From contig CANROC010000006.1 in the NCBI GenBank assembly GCA_947632175.1, positions 1 through 64,000 on the forward strand: a stretch of 64,000 nt of DNA, in the 5' to 3' direction. The first letter of the stretch is position 1, and every line of letters starts with the position of its first letter. A program made the translations under genes and the position numbers. Origin of the DNA: an uncultured Oscillospiraceae bacterium. GTDB taxonomy: Bacteria; Bacillota; Clostridia; Oscillospirales; Oscillospiraceae. The notes below the pieces were generated by a model. The model was not told the origin of the DNA. It saw only the letters and a list, made by a program, of their open reading frames with translations, and searched no databases. Of this stretch, positions 24,956-34,309 are shown piece by piece.

Positions 24956-25978
24956 ATGAAGACATCGGATTTTTTCTATGAGCTCCCGGAGGAGCTCATC
25001 GCCCAGACGCCTCTGGAGCGGCGTGACTCCTCCCGGCTCATGGTATTGGATAAGGTCACAGGCGGCATAGAGCACCGGCGGTTTTTCGAACTGCCGGAGC
25101 TTTTGCGTCCGGGGGACTGCCTGGTGCTCAACGACTCCCGCGTCCTGCCGGCGCGGCTCATCGGCCGCCGGCCCACCGGCGGCGCGGTGGAGGTGCTCCT
25201 GTTGACCGACAAGGGGGACCGGTGCTGGGAGTGCCTTGTGCGCCCCGGCAAGAAGGCCCGCCCCGGCGACACGGTGCTCTTCGGGGACGGGGAGCTCACC
25301 GCCCATATCCTGGAGGTCCTGGAGGGCGGCAACCGGCTCATCCGCTTTGACTACGAGGGCATCTTCCTGGAGACGCTGGAAAAGCTGGGCCGCATGCCTC
25401 TGCCGCCCTACATCCACGAGGAGCTTCGCGACGCCGAGCGGTATCAGACGGTGTACTCCCGGGAGCTCGGGTCTGCGGCGGCCCCCACGGCGGGTCTCCA
25501 CTTCACGCCGGAGCTTTTGGACGCCATTCGGGCCAAGGGCGTGGAGACGGCTTTCGTCACCCTCCACGTGGGCCTGGGCACCTTCCGCCCCGTAAAGGAG
25601 GACAACATCGAGGACCACGACATGCACGCGGAGTTCTGTGTCATCCCCGAGACCGCGGCGGACATCGTCAACCGCGCCAAGGACCGAGGCGGGCGAGTGG
25701 TCTGCGTGGGCACCACGTCCCTGCGCACCGTGGAGTCCTTCGCCGACGAGAAAGGATATCTAAAGCCATCCTTCGGCTGGACGGACATCTTCATCTACCC
25801 CGGCTACCGCTTCAAATGCGTGGACGCCCTGGTCACCAACTTCCACCTCCCCGAAAGCACCCTGGTCATGCTCGTCTCCGCCCTCGCCGGAAGAGAACAC
25901 ATCCTAAACGCCTACGCCGAGGCCGTCCGAGAAAAATACAGATTTTTCTCATTTGGGGACGCCATGTTCATTCAATAG
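24956..25978 (+). CDS. queA: S-adenosylmethionine:tRNA ribosyltransferase-isomerase
   Basis: A 340-residue enzyme of normal length. It transfers the ribosyl part of SAM to preQ1-tRNA to form epoxyqueuosine. Landmarks are the N-terminal [35 protein letters not shown], the central PTAGLHFT and the C-terminal [18 protein letters not shown]. The ATG at 24956 is used; an upstream in-frame reading lies within the SpoIID gene. No other queuosine gene is in the window. The context does not suggest a linked pathway. Confidence 0.97.
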   Translation: MKTSDFFYELPEELIAQTPLERRDSSRLMVLDKVTGGIEHRRFFELPELLRPGDCLVLNDSRVLPARLIGRRPTGGAVEVLLLTDKGDRCWECLVRPGKKARPGDTVLFGDGELTAHILEVLEGGNRLIRFDYEGIFLETLEKLGRMPLPPYIHEELRDAERYQTVYSRELGSAAAPTAGLHFTPELLDAIRAKGVETAFVTLHVGLGTFRPVKEDNIEDHDMHAEFCVIPETAADIVNRAKDRGGRVVCVGTTSLRTVESFADEKGYLKPSFGWTDIFIYPGYRFKCVDALVTNFHLPESTLVMLVSALAGREHILNAYAEAVREKYRFFSFGDAMFIQ

Positions 25979-26016
25979 AAATCGACCGTTTTGCGCAGAA
26001 TAATAGACCGAATCTG

Positions 26017-26045
26017 TTGACAAAATAGGTCTAATGTGCTAGTAT
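26017..26045 (+). promoter_or_regulatory. Promoter of the Phd/PIN module
   Basis: TTGACA (26017-26022), 17 nt, TAGTAT (26040-26045). A TAGACC (26004-26009) / GGTCTA (26028-26033) inverted repeat flanks the -35 and may be the antitoxin operator. Confidence 0.75.
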
Positions 26046-26084
26046 AAAAGTGACCGAAATTTTTGTGGGAAAGGGGACATTTCC

Positions 26085-26315
26085 ATGACGCAGATATCCG
26101 TATCGGAGCTGAAGACCAACACCGGCAAATACGTGACCATGGCCAAGGACCAGGACATCTTCATCACGAAAAACGGCAAGGTGGTGGCGAAGATCGTGAG
26201 CGCCAAGCCAGACAAAAAAGCCGCCTGGAACCATTTGACCGAAGTATTCAAGGGAGTTGGCTTTCCCGACATCGACCTCGATACCTTGAGAGAGGAGCGG
26301 ATCCTCGGAAAATGA
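26085..26315 (+). CDS. Phd/YefM-family antitoxin
   Basis: A 76-residue protein: an N-terminal Phd/YefM fold (QISVSELKTNTGKYVTMAKDQDIFITKNGKVVAKIVS) followed by a short C-terminal segment for toxin binding. The strong core is similar in type to the antitoxin at 15829, but that one partners a ParE/RelE fold, so these are different modules. The stop overlaps the PIN toxin start by ATGA. AAGGGGA precedes the ATG. Confidence 0.92.
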   Translation: MTQISVSELKTNTGKYVTMAKDQDIFITKNGKVVAKIVSAKPDKKAAWNHLTEVFKGVGFPDIDLDTLREERILGK

Positions 26316-26737
26316 CAGTTGTATTTGATACCAACGTGATCATTGACGCCGCTATGGGCAGATCGGGCTCTGAGGACGCGCAAGAGCTTATTCGGATGGT
26401 CGTCAACGAGGAGATAACAGGGCTTGTCACTGCCAACACCATCACCGACATCCACTACATCGTGAAAAAACATTGTGGGGAGAGCATGGCGAGGGAGGCG
26501 GTCGTGAATACCCTCTATGTTTTCGACATTGTTCCGGTGGACGGCGAGGCCTGCTCTATCGCCCTGAACGAGCCCATAGCCGATTACGAGGACGCGGTCC
26601 TGGCCGTCTGCGCCGCGCGGGAGGAGGCGGACTACATCGTCACCCGCGACCGGGCGTTCCTTTCCACCCCCACCCCCGTCCCGGCCATGACGCCGACGGA
26701 CCTTCTCCATTTAATCGAAGAATCAGACGCACAGTGA
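26312..26737 (+). CDS. PIN-domain ribonuclease toxin
   Basis: A 141-residue PIN protein (VapC-like). The acidic metal sites are visible: D in VVFDTNVIIDAAM, E/D pairs in the middle, and PIADYEDAVLAVCAAREEADYIVTRD near the C-terminus. PIN toxins cleave RNA, often tRNA. The ATG at 26312 overlaps the antitoxin stop. A longer reading upstream crosses the antitoxin gene in another frame and is rejected. Confidence 0.9.
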   Translation: MTVVFDTNVIIDAAMGRSGSEDAQELIRMVVNEEITGLVTANTITDIHYIVKKHCGESMAREAVVNTLYVFDIVPVDGEACSIALNEPIADYEDAVLAVCAAREEADYIVTRDRAFLSTPTPVPAMTPTDLLHLIEESDAQ

Positions 26738-26744
26738 GAATCTG

Positions 26745-27006
26745 GACGCGGTAGTGTTGACTATCGCGTCTACCTGTCGAAAAAGGCCTTTGGCCTTTTC
26801 CGACAAAGGGGAACGTGCGGAAAGCCCTCCACGAAAGGTCTGCGGACCTTTCGTGGAGGGCTTTCCTGCTGTCGCCCTGCGCGCGCCCCTTCGGGGCACA
26901 CTTGGGCGACAAAAGGTTTTTTTTCCGACGTACATGCCGCCGGAAAAAATGCTCGATTAAAGTTTCTTTGATAAACTGTTGGCGCGGTAGTGTTGACTAT
27001 CGCGTC
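26745..27006 (+). repeat. Triple-hairpin block between two 26-bp direct repeats
   Basis: The direct repeats 26745-26770 and 26981-27006 differ by one base (GACGCGGTAG... versus GGCGCGGTAG...). Each is itself nearly palindromic (GACGCG...CGCGTC with inner TAGT/ACTA). Between them are three hairpins: 26775-26804 (TGTCG...CGACA), a perfect 22-bp stem at 26819-26840/26845-26866, and TGTCGCCC/GGGCGACA (26870-26911), followed by a T tract near 26916. No coding sequence is convincing. The right-hand repeat carries the fhs -35. Confidence 0.85.
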
Positions 27007-27021
27007 CTTTTTTGATAAAAT
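26993..27021 (+). promoter_or_regulatory. fhs promoter
   Basis: TTGACT (26993-26998, inside the right direct repeat), 17-nt spacer, TAAAAT (27016-27021), about 50 nt before the fhs ATG. Confidence 0.78.
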
Positions 27022-27069
27022 ACACCTTAACTATACTATACCCTTTGACCAAAGGAGCGGAGGATAAAT

Positions 27070-28746
27070 ATGGAATACAAGACCGACATTGAGATCGCCC
27101 AGAGCACGAAGATGGACCACATCACGGCCATCGCCGACAAGTGCGGTATCGACCAAAGGTACGTGGAGCAGTACGGAAACTACAAGGCCAAGATCGACCT
27201 GAAGCTCCTTTCTGACCTGGCGGAGAGGCCGGACGGGAAGCTCGTTCTCGTCACCGCCATCACGCCCACGCCGGCGGGGGAGGGGAAGACCACCACCACG
27301 GTGGGCCTCGGCGACGCCCTCCGGAAGATCGGCAAGAACTCCGTCATCGCCCTGCGGGAGCCGTCGCTGGGCCCTGTCTTCGGCGTCAAGGGCGGCGCGG
27401 CCGGCGGCGGGTACGCCCAGGTGGTGCCCATGGAGGACATCAACCTCCACTTCACCGGCGATTTCCACGCCATCGGCGCGGCCAACAACCTGCTGGCGGC
27501 CATGCTGGACAACCACATCTACCAGGGCAACGCCTTGAACATTGACCCCAAGACCATCACCTGGCGGCGGTGCGTGGACATGAACGACCGGCAGCTGCGG
27601 TTTGTGGTGGACGGCCTGGGCGGCAAGGTCAACGGCACGCCCCGTGAGGACGGGTACGACATCACCGTCGCCAGCGAGATCATGGCCGTCTTCTGCCTCG
27701 CCAAGGACATCACGGACCTCAAGGCCCGTCTCGGGCGGATCATCGTGGCCTACACCTACGACGGCGCGCCTGTCACCGCCGGCGACCTGAAGGCCGCCGG
27801 GGCCATGGCGGCGCTTTTGAAGGACGCCCTCAAGCCCAACCTGGTGCAGACGCTGGAGCACACCCCGGCCTTCGTCCACGGCGGGCCTTTCGCCAACATC
27901 GCCCACGGATGCAACTCCATCGTCGCCACGCGCCTTGCCCTCAAGCTGGGGGATTACTGCGTCACAGAGGCCGGCTTCGGCGCTGACCTGGGCGCGGAGA
28001 AATTTTTAGACATCAAGTGCCGCATGGCGGGCCTTAAGCCCGACGCCGTGGTCATCGTCGCCACCGTCCGGGCCCTCAAGATGCACGGCGGCCTCGATAA
28101 GAAAGAGCTGGGCACGGAGGACCTGGAGGCCCTCAAGCGCGGCCTTCCCAACCTCCTTCAGCACGTGGAGAACATCACGAAGGTTTATAAGCTCCCCGCC
28201 GTCGTTGCCGTCAACCGCTTCCCCACAGACACGGAAGCCGAGCTGAAGCTTGTGGAGGACGAGTGCCGGAAGCTGGGCGTCAACGTGGCCCTCTCCGAGG
28301 TCTGGGGCAAGGGCGGCGAAGGCGGCGTGGCGCTGGCCGAGGAGGTCGTGCGCCTGTGCCGGGAGCCCAACGATTTCACCTTCTCCTACGACACGGACAA
28401 GCCCATCGTGGAGAAGCTCGAAGAAATCTCCAAGAAAATTTATCACGCCGACGGCGTGGAGCTCACCGCCGGGGCGAAGAAGCAAGCGCGTCAGCTGACG
28501 CAGCTGGGCTTCGGCAATACTCCCATCTGCATGGCCAAAACCCAGTACAGTTTCTCCGACGACCCCAAGCTCCTGGGCGCGCCGAAGGGCTTTAAGATCA
28601 CCGTCCGGAACCTCAAAGTCTCTGCCGGCGCGGGCTTCATCGTGGCGCTCACCGGCGATGTGATGACCATGCCCGGCCTTCCCAAGGTCCCGGCGGCGGA
28701 GAAGATCGACGTGGATGAAAACGGCGTCATTTCCGGGCTCTTTTAA
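27070..28746 (+). CDS. fhs: Formate-tetrahydrofolate ligase
   Basis: A 558-residue enzyme of full length. It makes 10-formyl-THF from formate, THF and ATP. Key motifs are the P-loop [15 protein letters not shown] (about residues 63-77), [23 protein letters not shown], and the C-terminal [30 protein letters not shown] lies before the ATG. The cyclohydrolase-type gene follows at 11 nt, giving a formate-to-methenyl-THF pair used in acetogenic, purine or formate metabolism. Promoter and direct repeats lie just upstream. Confidence 0.98.
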   Translation: MEYKTDIEIAQSTKMDHITAIADKCGIDQRYVEQYGNYKAKIDLKLLSDLAERPDGKLVLVTAITPTPAGEGKTTTTVGLGDALRKIGKNSVIALREPSLGPVFGVKGGAAGGGYAQVVPMEDINLHFTGDFHAIGAANNLLAAMLDNHIYQGNALNIDPKTITWRRCVDMNDRQLRFVVDGLGGKVNGTPREDGYDITVASEIMAVFCLAKDITDLKARLGRIIVAYTYDGAPVTAGDLKAAGAMAALLKDALKPNLVQTLEHTPAFVHGGPFANIAHGCNSIVATRLALKLGDYCVTEAGFGADLGAEKFLDIKCRMAGLKPDAVVIVATVRALKMHGGLDKKELGTEDLEALKRGLPNLLQHVENITKVYKLPAVVAVNRFPTDTEAELKLVEDECRKLGVNVALSEVWGKGGEGGVALAEEVVRLCREPNDFTFSYDTDKPIVEKLEEISKKIYHADGVELTAGAKKQARQLTQLGFGNTPICMAKTQYSFSDDPKLLGAPKGFKITVRNLKVSAGAGFIVALTGDVMTMPGLPKVPAAEKIDVDENGVISGLF

Positions 28747-28757
28747 GGAGAAGCTTG

Positions 28758-29381
28758 ATGGAAACTTCCATGGTTGAAGCCACACTCAACGATTTTACCG
28801 CCGTCCTCGCCTCCAAGGCCCCGGTCCCCGGCGGCGGCGGCGCGGCGGCGCTCAGTGGGGCGCTGGCCTCGGCGCTGGCGTCCATGGTCTGCGCCCTGAC
28901 CACGGGGAAAAAGAAATACGCCGCCTATGAGGACGACCTTACACGCATCGCCGACAGGGCGGAGGCTCTGCGGCTTGCGCTCCTCGCCGACATCGACGCC
29001 GACGCGGCGGCCTTCGAGCCCCTCGCCAAAGCCTACTCTATCCCCAAGGACGCCCCGGAGCGGGCCGAGGTCATGGAGAGCGCCCTGCGGGCGGCCTGCG
29101 AGGCGCCCATGGGCATCGCCAGGCGCTGCGGGGAGGTCATCGAGCTTCTATCCGAGCTTGCCGAAAGGGGCTGCGCCATCGCCGTCTCCGACGTGGGCGT
29201 AGGGGCCCAGCTTGCCCGCGCCGCCCTCCTCTCCGCCGGCCTCAACGTGCGCATCAACATAAAGTCCATGACCGACCGCCCCCACGCCGCCCACTGCGCC
29301 GCCGAGCTTGCGTCCCTGGAGACAAAATACCTCCCCCTGGCCGAGGAAACCTACCAAAAGGTCCTCGGACGCATCGGGTAA
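28758..29381 (+). CDS. fchA: Cyclodeaminase/cyclohydrolase family protein (FchA-like)
   Basis: A 207-residue member of the formiminotransferase-cyclodeaminase C-domain family. The VPGGGGAAALSGALASALASMVCALTTGKKKY motif and the helical pattern fit FchA, which interconverts methenyl- and 10-formyl-THF. It lies directly behind fhs with AAGGAG before the ATG at 28758, which supports a folate role. A formimino-THF cyclodeaminase activity cannot be ruled out. Confidence 0.88.
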   Translation: METSMVEATLNDFTAVLASKAPVPGGGGAAALSGALASALASMVCALTTGKKKYAAYEDDLTRIADRAEALRLALLADIDADAAAFEPLAKAYSIPKDAPERAEVMESALRAACEAPMGIARRCGEVIELLSELAERGCAIAVSDVGVGAQLARAALLSAGLNVRINIKSMTDRPHAAHCAAELASLETKYLPLAEETYQKVLGRIG

Positions 29382-29394
29382 GGGGGAAAGGGAA

Positions 29395-30240
29395 ATGAGC
29401 CGCGTCCTTTGCCGGTACGTCTGCGAAAGCTCCAAGCCCTTTCTCGCGGCCCTGGAGAAGCGGGGCATCCGCTATGAGTGCCCCGAGCCCCTGCCTGGCG
29501 CGGCGCGGTGGACGGTTTTCACCGTGGAGCGGGCCCGTTTGGAGGACCGGGAGCTATTTGAGCTTGCGGAGGGGCGCAAAATAAGCTGTCTGCTCACCAG
29601 ACAGTACACAAAGCGGGAGATGGAGGACGCCCGGTTTTTCACCGTCCGGTGCGATTATAGAAAGCTTGCCGTCCGGGAGGAGCCCCAGACGACCTGGGAA
29701 TATCCCTGCGGGCACGGAAACGGCGTCTTCTGCCGGCGTGTCCAGACGGGTCCCTTCGTGTGCGCCGGACCGTTCCGCTGGAGGGGACAGCGCCATTGGG
29801 TCAGCGAGACAGGCTTCTCCCCGCCGCTTTTCTGCGATACCGTAACCCGAGAGGCCTTGGAGGGAGCCGACCTTGCTGGTGTCCGGTTCCTGCCGGTCTA
29901 CGATAGGGACGGCGCGGAGCCGCTGCCGCACCTCCACCAGCTCCTGCCCGGGAAGACCCTGCCGCGGGAGGCCCTTGTCCTGCCGGAAAACGGCGAGGAC
30001 TGCCGCCTGAAGCCCTGCCCCCTGTGCGGCGCGCCGCACTATCTCCTCACCGGCGCTTTCCAGCTCAAGGCACGGGAAACGTACCTTGCGGAGGGCGATA
30101 TCTTCGCCACCGAGGCGCTTTTCAGCGACCTGTACGCCAGGAGCATGACCATTGTCTCACAAACCTTTTTCCGGCTTTTGCGGGACAAGAAGCTGGATAA
30201 GAATTTACGGTTCGAGCCTGTCGCGCCGGAATCGGCATAA
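29395..30240 (+). CDS. Hypothetical cytoplasmic protein with CPLC motif
   Basis: A 281-residue protein without signal peptide or TM. Near residue 215 it has CPLCGAPH, half of a zinc ribbon; other Cys (CRYVCESS, YPCGHG) might complete it. The end runs LYARSMTIVSQTFFRLLRDKKLDKNLRFEPV. I do not recognise the family. GGGGGAAAGGG lies before the ATG at 29395; an earlier in-frame reading overlaps fchA. It begins 13 nt after fchA but has no metabolic motif, so co-transcription may be accidental. It begins a patch of small unknown genes. Confidence 0.65.
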   Translation: MSRVLCRYVCESSKPFLAALEKRGIRYECPEPLPGAARWTVFTVERARLEDRELFELAEGRKISCLLTRQYTKREMEDARFFTVRCDYRKLAVREEPQTTWEYPCGHGNGVFCRRVQTGPFVCAGPFRWRGQRHWVSETGFSPPLFCDTVTREALEGADLAGVRFLPVYDRDGAEPLPHLHQLLPGKTLPREALVLPENGEDCRLKPCPLCGAPHYLLTGAFQLKARETYLAEGDIFATEALFSDLYARSMTIVSQTFFRLLRDKKLDKNLRFEPVAPESA

Positions 30241-30254
30241 GAGGGTACCTCAAA

Positions 30255-30500
30255 ATGCATACGGAAGTCCGCCTGGGTGAATATCTCGTGGAAATAGACC
30301 GGAATGTGACGCGGGAGTGGTACGCGGCGGCGGAGGGGTGGAGCTGTTCCTGCGGGGACTGCCGGAATTTCCTGGCGCTGGCCAGGGCAGGGCGCCTGCC
30401 GGAGCCTGTTCTTTCCCTGCTTGATTCCCTGGGGATACCGCCCCCTACGGAGCCCCCGGTTTCCCCAAACCGCATTTTGATTTGGGCTTCTAGTTTGTAG
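30255..30500 (+). pseudogene. Truncated small protein gene cut at an AT-rich junction
   Basis: An 81-residue frame. Residues 1-66 look like the start of a longer conserved-type protein (EIDRNVTREWYAAAEGWSCSCGDCRNFLALARAGRLPEPVL, with a CSCGDC motif). At about 30465-30475 the base composition falls sharply from GC-rich to AT-rich and the frame ends 20 codons later in unrelated-looking sequence (SPNRILIWASSL). This suggests that the original 3' part was replaced by the AT-rich segment. The function of the remaining part is unknown. Confidence 0.55.
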
Positions 30501-30592
30501 ATAGCTGGATAATATACGCAATTGTGATGTACCACGGCAGATCAGGGGCAAAGCAACGACAGAGAAATCTAGATAGTTGCAGGAAAATCAGT

Positions 30593-30928
30593 ATGAAAAT
30601 CAGCATAGATTTCGGACATCCATATTTTGATTCAAAAGATATTTTCGACCTGACGCTTAATGATTTGAATGACTTTTATGGGGATGAAAATGAGGTCAAT
30701 CGACTTAACCTGTTCTTTGTATTAGAGGCGTCATTACACAGGTTTCAGAGAGAGAACAGTTTGAAAGCCGCCGCCCGCTGTGCGTTTTTCATGGCGTATT
30801 ATCTCTTCATAGCCTTGACACCTCCTGCATCTTGGGAGTTAGCAGAGTTTTATATTGACAGGGCATTAGAGTGGGATGAAACGCCGGAATACAGCCAATG
30901 GAAGAAAAACATAGATGAGGGAAATTGA
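30593..30928 (+). CDS. Small acidic hypothetical protein on an AT-rich insert
   Basis: A 111-residue, acidic, soluble protein (MKISIDFGHPYFDSKDIFDLTLNDLNDFYGD at the start, ELAEFYIDRALEWDETPEY near the end). Its AT-rich codons contrast with both flanks. The composition and size are like those of immunity or antitoxin-type proteins, but no partner toxin is present, so this is only an impression. CAGGAAAA before the ATG at 30593 serves as a weak ribosome site. A 12-bp inverted repeat (30934-30945/30950-30961) follows its stop. Confidence 0.6.
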   Translation: MKISIDFGHPYFDSKDIFDLTLNDLNDFYGDENEVNRLNLFFVLEASLHRFQRENSLKAAARCAFFMAYYLFIALTPPASWELAEFYIDRALEWDETPEYSQWKKNIDEGN

Positions 30929-30933
30929 TCAAT

Positions 30934-30961
30934 TCCCGTGTAGAGCCCCCTCTATACGGGA
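30934..30961 (+). terminator. Inverted repeat after the AT-rich gene, terminator-like
   Basis: TCCCGTGTAGAG pairs with CTCTATACGGGA (one G-U) around CCCC. There is no T tract, so it may also mark the insert edge. Confidence 0.4.
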
Positions 30962-30996
30962 AGACAACGGAAATCGACAGAAAGGAGAAGGACTTC

Positions 30997-33270
30997 ATGC
31001 GGAAACTCGCTTGGGCGGCCTTCTCCTTTGCGTTGGGTGTTTTCGCGGCGCAGTACTTTCTGCCGGTGCGGGTGCTGCCGCTGGCGGCGGGGGGCGTGAT
31101 GGCGGCGGGGCTGGGGCTCTACGCGCTCATCAGGTCCGACAAGCGCCGGGCGGCGATGCTGGCGGCCTTCGGGCTGGCGGCGGGGCTTCTTTGGGACTTC
31201 GGGTATGACGCGCTCGTCTTTTCCCACGCCCGGGCGCTGGACGGCGCGACCGCGTCCGTCACCGCCACGGTGGCGGATTTCCCGGCGGAGACGGAGTACG
31301 GCGCTTACGTGGACGTGAAGGTCCGCGCCGGGGGCATCGTGCCCCTGGGCGGGCGGGTATACGTCTACGACGGCTCCATGGACGATCTTAAGCCGGGGGA
31401 CGAGGTGCGCTTCACCGCCAAGATCTCCACCGCCGACAAGGTCCGCGACCGGGAGATCACCTCTTACACCTCCCGGGGGACGTTCCTCTTCCTCCGGGGC
31501 GTCCGGGAGCTGGAGGTCCTTGACTCTCCCGGCGTCACTTTCGGGAATTTCCCCACCTACGCCGCCCGGTCCATCAAGGAGCACATCCGCAATATCTTCC
31601 CCCTGAACGCGGAGGGCTTCATGCTGGCCCTGCTCACCGGCGACCGGTCCGTCCTCAACACCGACGCCGCCGCCGTCAGCGATATGGAGCGTGCGGGCAT
31701 CACCCACATCGTGGCGGTGTCCGGGATGCATGTGGCGATTTTAGCCGGGTTCCTCATGGCGGTGCTGGGGAGGCGCCGCTGGACCATCCTCGTTATCGCG
31801 CCGGTGCTCCTTATGTTCATGGCCGTCTCCGGCGGCTCGCCCTCTGTGGTGCGGGCGGTGGTGATGCAGTTATTTGTGCTGACTGCGCCGCTTGTCATGC
31901 GGGAGAACGACAGCCTGACGAGTCTCGCGGCGGCGCTGATGCTCCTGCTGATGCTCAACCCCTACGCCGTGGCGGGGGTGGGGCTCCAGATGTCCTTCGC
32001 CGCCACCTTAGGCATCATCCTCCTCTCCCCTCGGCTCCAGGGGCGGCTTGAAAAGCACGCGCCGGAGAAAAAGGGCGTCAAGCGCCGCGTTTATCTCACC
32101 GTGACGCGGTCGATCTCCACCTCTCTCGGCGCGCTGGCGCTGACGCTCCCCATCTCGGCGTGGACGTTTGAGAGCGTGTCGCTGGTGGCGCCCCTTTCCA
32201 ACCTCCTGATCCTCTGGGCGGTGTCGCCGGCCTTCCTGCTGGGGGCCGTGGCGGTGGGACTTTCGTACCTCTGGCTGCCGCTGGGGCGGCTGGTGGGGTT
32301 TTATCCGGCGTTGGCGGCGCGGGGGATCCTGTTCGCGGCCAAGGTCCTGGCAAAGCCCCGCGCGGCCTGCGTCTATCTCACGGACCCGGCGATGCTGTGG
32401 GTTTTTATCGTTTTCTACGTTCTCTGCGCGGCGTTGGTGATCCGCAGGGCGCGCCTGCGCGCTTTCCTCCCGGTGGTGTGCGCCGGGACGGTGGCGGTGT
32501 GCGGCGTCCTTATCTGGCGGGACCTGTCCGACCGGACCCGCGAGGGCTATACCCTGACGGCGCTGGACGTGGGGCAGGGGCAGAGCCTGGTCATTACCAG
32601 CGCGGGCCACACCGCCGTGGTGGACTGCGGCTCCTCCAGCGGCGAGAACGCCGGGGCCATTGCGGAGCGGACCGTCCGTTCTCTTGGCCGGGACAGCCTG
32701 GACGCGCTGATCCTCACCCACTACCACGCCGACCACGCCGACGGCGTGGAGAGGCTTCTGGCCACGCTTCATGTGGCGGCGCTTCTTGTGCCGGAGCCGG
32801 ACTTTGCGGAGAGCGACCTGGACGAGACGGTCCTGGCCGCCGCCGAGCGGGCCGGCACGCAGGTGGTTTTCGTCACGGACCTGACGACGCTTTCCCTGGG
32901 GGACGCCGCGGTCACCCTCTACCCGCCCATCGGCGGGGAATCGGAAAACGAGCGGGGCCTGTTCGTCACGGTCTCGGCGGACGGGTTCGACACGCTGATC
33001 ACCGGCGACGCGCCGGGGTATCTGGAGCGGCTCTTTCTGGCAAGCTATGCGGTGCCGGACATCGAGTGCCTCATCGTGGGGCACCACGGCTCAGCCGGCT
33101 CCACCACGGATTTCCTCCTGGACGCCCTGACGCCGGAGACGGCTGTCATCTCCGTGGGGGAGAACAGCTACGGGCACCCCACACCGGAGGTCCTGGAGCG
33201 GCTTCAAAGCCGGGGCATCCCCGTCCTGCGCACGGACGAGGACGGCAGCATCACAGTCACATCGAGGTGA
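30997..33270 (+). CDS. comEC: ComEC/Rec2-family DNA uptake channel
   Basis: A 757-residue integral membrane protein. N-terminal TMs and a DUF4131-like domain (to about residue 200) are followed by the Competence domain (GLLTGDRS, ITHIVAVSGMHVAILAGF, multiple TMs to about 510), and then a C-terminal metallo-beta-lactamase domain (DVGQGQSLVITS, LTHYHADHADGVERLL, VGHHGSAGSTT). ComEC moves single-stranded DNA through the membrane. AAAGGAGAAGG lies before the ATG at 30997. holA follows 4 nt later, as in many Firmicutes. Confidence 0.96.
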   Translation: MRKLAWAAFSFALGVFAAQYFLPVRVLPLAAGGVMAAGLGLYALIRSDKRRAAMLAAFGLAAGLLWDFGYDALVFSHARALDGATASVTATVADFPAETEYGAYVDVKVRAGGIVPLGGRVYVYDGSMDDLKPGDEVRFTAKISTADKVRDREITSYTSRGTFLFLRGVRELEVLDSPGVTFGNFPTYAARSIKEHIRNIFPLNAEGFMLALLTGDRSVLNTDAAAVSDMERAGITHIVAVSGMHVAILAGFLMAVLGRRRWTILVIAPVLLMFMAVSGGSPSVVRAVVMQLFVLTAPLVMRENDSLTSLAAALMLLLMLNPYAVAGVGLQMSFAATLGIILLSPRLQGRLEKHAPEKKGVKRRVYLTVTRSISTSLGALALTLPISAWTFESVSLVAPLSNLLILWAVSPAFLLGAVAVGLSYLWLPLGRLVGFYPALAARGILFAAKVLAKPRAACVYLTDPAMLWVFIVFYVLCAALVIRRARLRAFLPVVCAGTVAVCGVLIWRDLSDRTREGYTLTALDVGQGQSLVITSAGHTAVVDCGSSSGENAGAIAERTVRSLGRDSLDALILTHYHADHADGVERLLATLHVAALLVPEPDFAESDLDETVLAAAERAGTQVVFVTDLTTLSLGDAAVTLYPPIGGESENERGLFVTVSADGFDTLITGDAPGYLERLFLASYAVPDIECLIVGHHGSAGSTTDFLLDALTPETAVISVGENSYGHPTPEVLERLQSRGIPVLRTDEDGSITVTSR

Positions 33271-33274
33271 GCAT

Positions 33275-34309
33275 ATGGCATACGGAAAAAAGGACCAGGA
33301 AAACGAGGCGTATCAGAAGCTCCGCGCCGATCTGAAGGCCGGCACGCCCGGGCGGCTCTACGTCTTCCGGGGCGAGGAGCGCTACCTTCTGGAAAACGCC
33401 GTCACGACATTGCGGGCCATGATCCCGGAGGGGACGCGGGAATTTAACCACCACCGGCTGGAGGGCCGGACGCTGGGCACGGACGACCTCCAGGAGGCGG
33501 TGGACGCCCTGCCGGTGTTCGCCGAGCGGACCCTGACGGAGGTCTGGGACTACGACTTTTCCAAGATGGGGGAGGAGACGCGGCGGGATTTTGTCCGCAT
33601 CCTCTCGGACATCCCCGACTACGCCACCGTGGTCTTCGCCTTCGACACGGTGGAGTACAAACTGGACGGGCGGGTGAACGCCAACAAGGAGCTCAAAAAG
33701 CTCTTTACGGAGGTGGAGTTCACCGTCCAGTCCGATTATGACCTGACCAAATGGCTGGCAAAGCAGTTCGCCGCCGCGGGCAAGCGGCTGGACCGGGACG
33801 CCGCCGCGCGGCTCATCGAGATGACCGGCGGGCTCATGACCACCATGAAGACGGAGGCGGAGAAGCTCATAAGCTACGTATCCGGCGAGACGGTGACCGT
33901 CCGGGACGTGGAGGCGGTGGTGACCCCCACGCCGGACGCGGCGGTCTGGGAGCTGACGGACGCGCTTCTCATGCGGAAAAACGACCTGGCCATGGAGAAG
34001 CTCACCGCCCTCATTTTGATGGACGAGGCGCCCCACAAGATCCTCTACACCGTCTCCCAAAAGCTCCGCCAGCTGCTGATCGCCAAGCTCTGCCAGGAAA
34101 ACCGCACGGACCTGGAGGGCTTCATGAAGCTCACCGACATGAAATACCGCTTTCAGGCCAAGGCCGTCTTTGACGCCGCCCGCCGCACGGACCTTGCCCG
34201 GTGCAGGGCCATGACGGAGCTTGCGGCGGACACGGCCTTAAAGCTCAACAGCACCTCCGGCGATGACCGGGCCCTGCTCACCGAGCTTGTGGCGAGGCTC
34301 CTTTTATGA
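33275..34309 (+). CDS. holA: DNA polymerase III subunit delta
   Basis: A 344-residue clamp-loader subunit that opens the beta clamp. The N-terminal RLYVFRGEERYLLENAV, the central LTEVWDYD region and the C-terminal collar helices (MLIK-type QKLRQLLIAKLCQ, RFQAKAVFDAARR) fit HolA. It lies directly after comEC (4-nt gap, GAGGTGAGC as ribosome site) and shares ATGA with the Toprim gene downstream, so the three form one operon. Confidence 0.94.
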   Translation: MAYGKKDQENEAYQKLRADLKAGTPGRLYVFRGEERYLLENAVTTLRAMIPEGTREFNHHRLEGRTLGTDDLQEAVDALPVFAERTLTEVWDYDFSKMGEETRRDFVRILSDIPDYATVVFAFDTVEYKLDGRVNANKELKKLFTEVEFTVQSDYDLTKWLAKQFAAAGKRLDRDAAARLIEMTGGLMTTMKTEAEKLISYVSGETVTVRDVEAVVTPTPDAAVWELTDALLMRKNDLAMEKLTALILMDEAPHKILYTVSQKLRQLLIAKLCQENRTDLEGFMKLTDMKYRFQAKAVFDAARRTDLARCRAMTELAADTALKLNSTSGDDRALLTELVARLLL

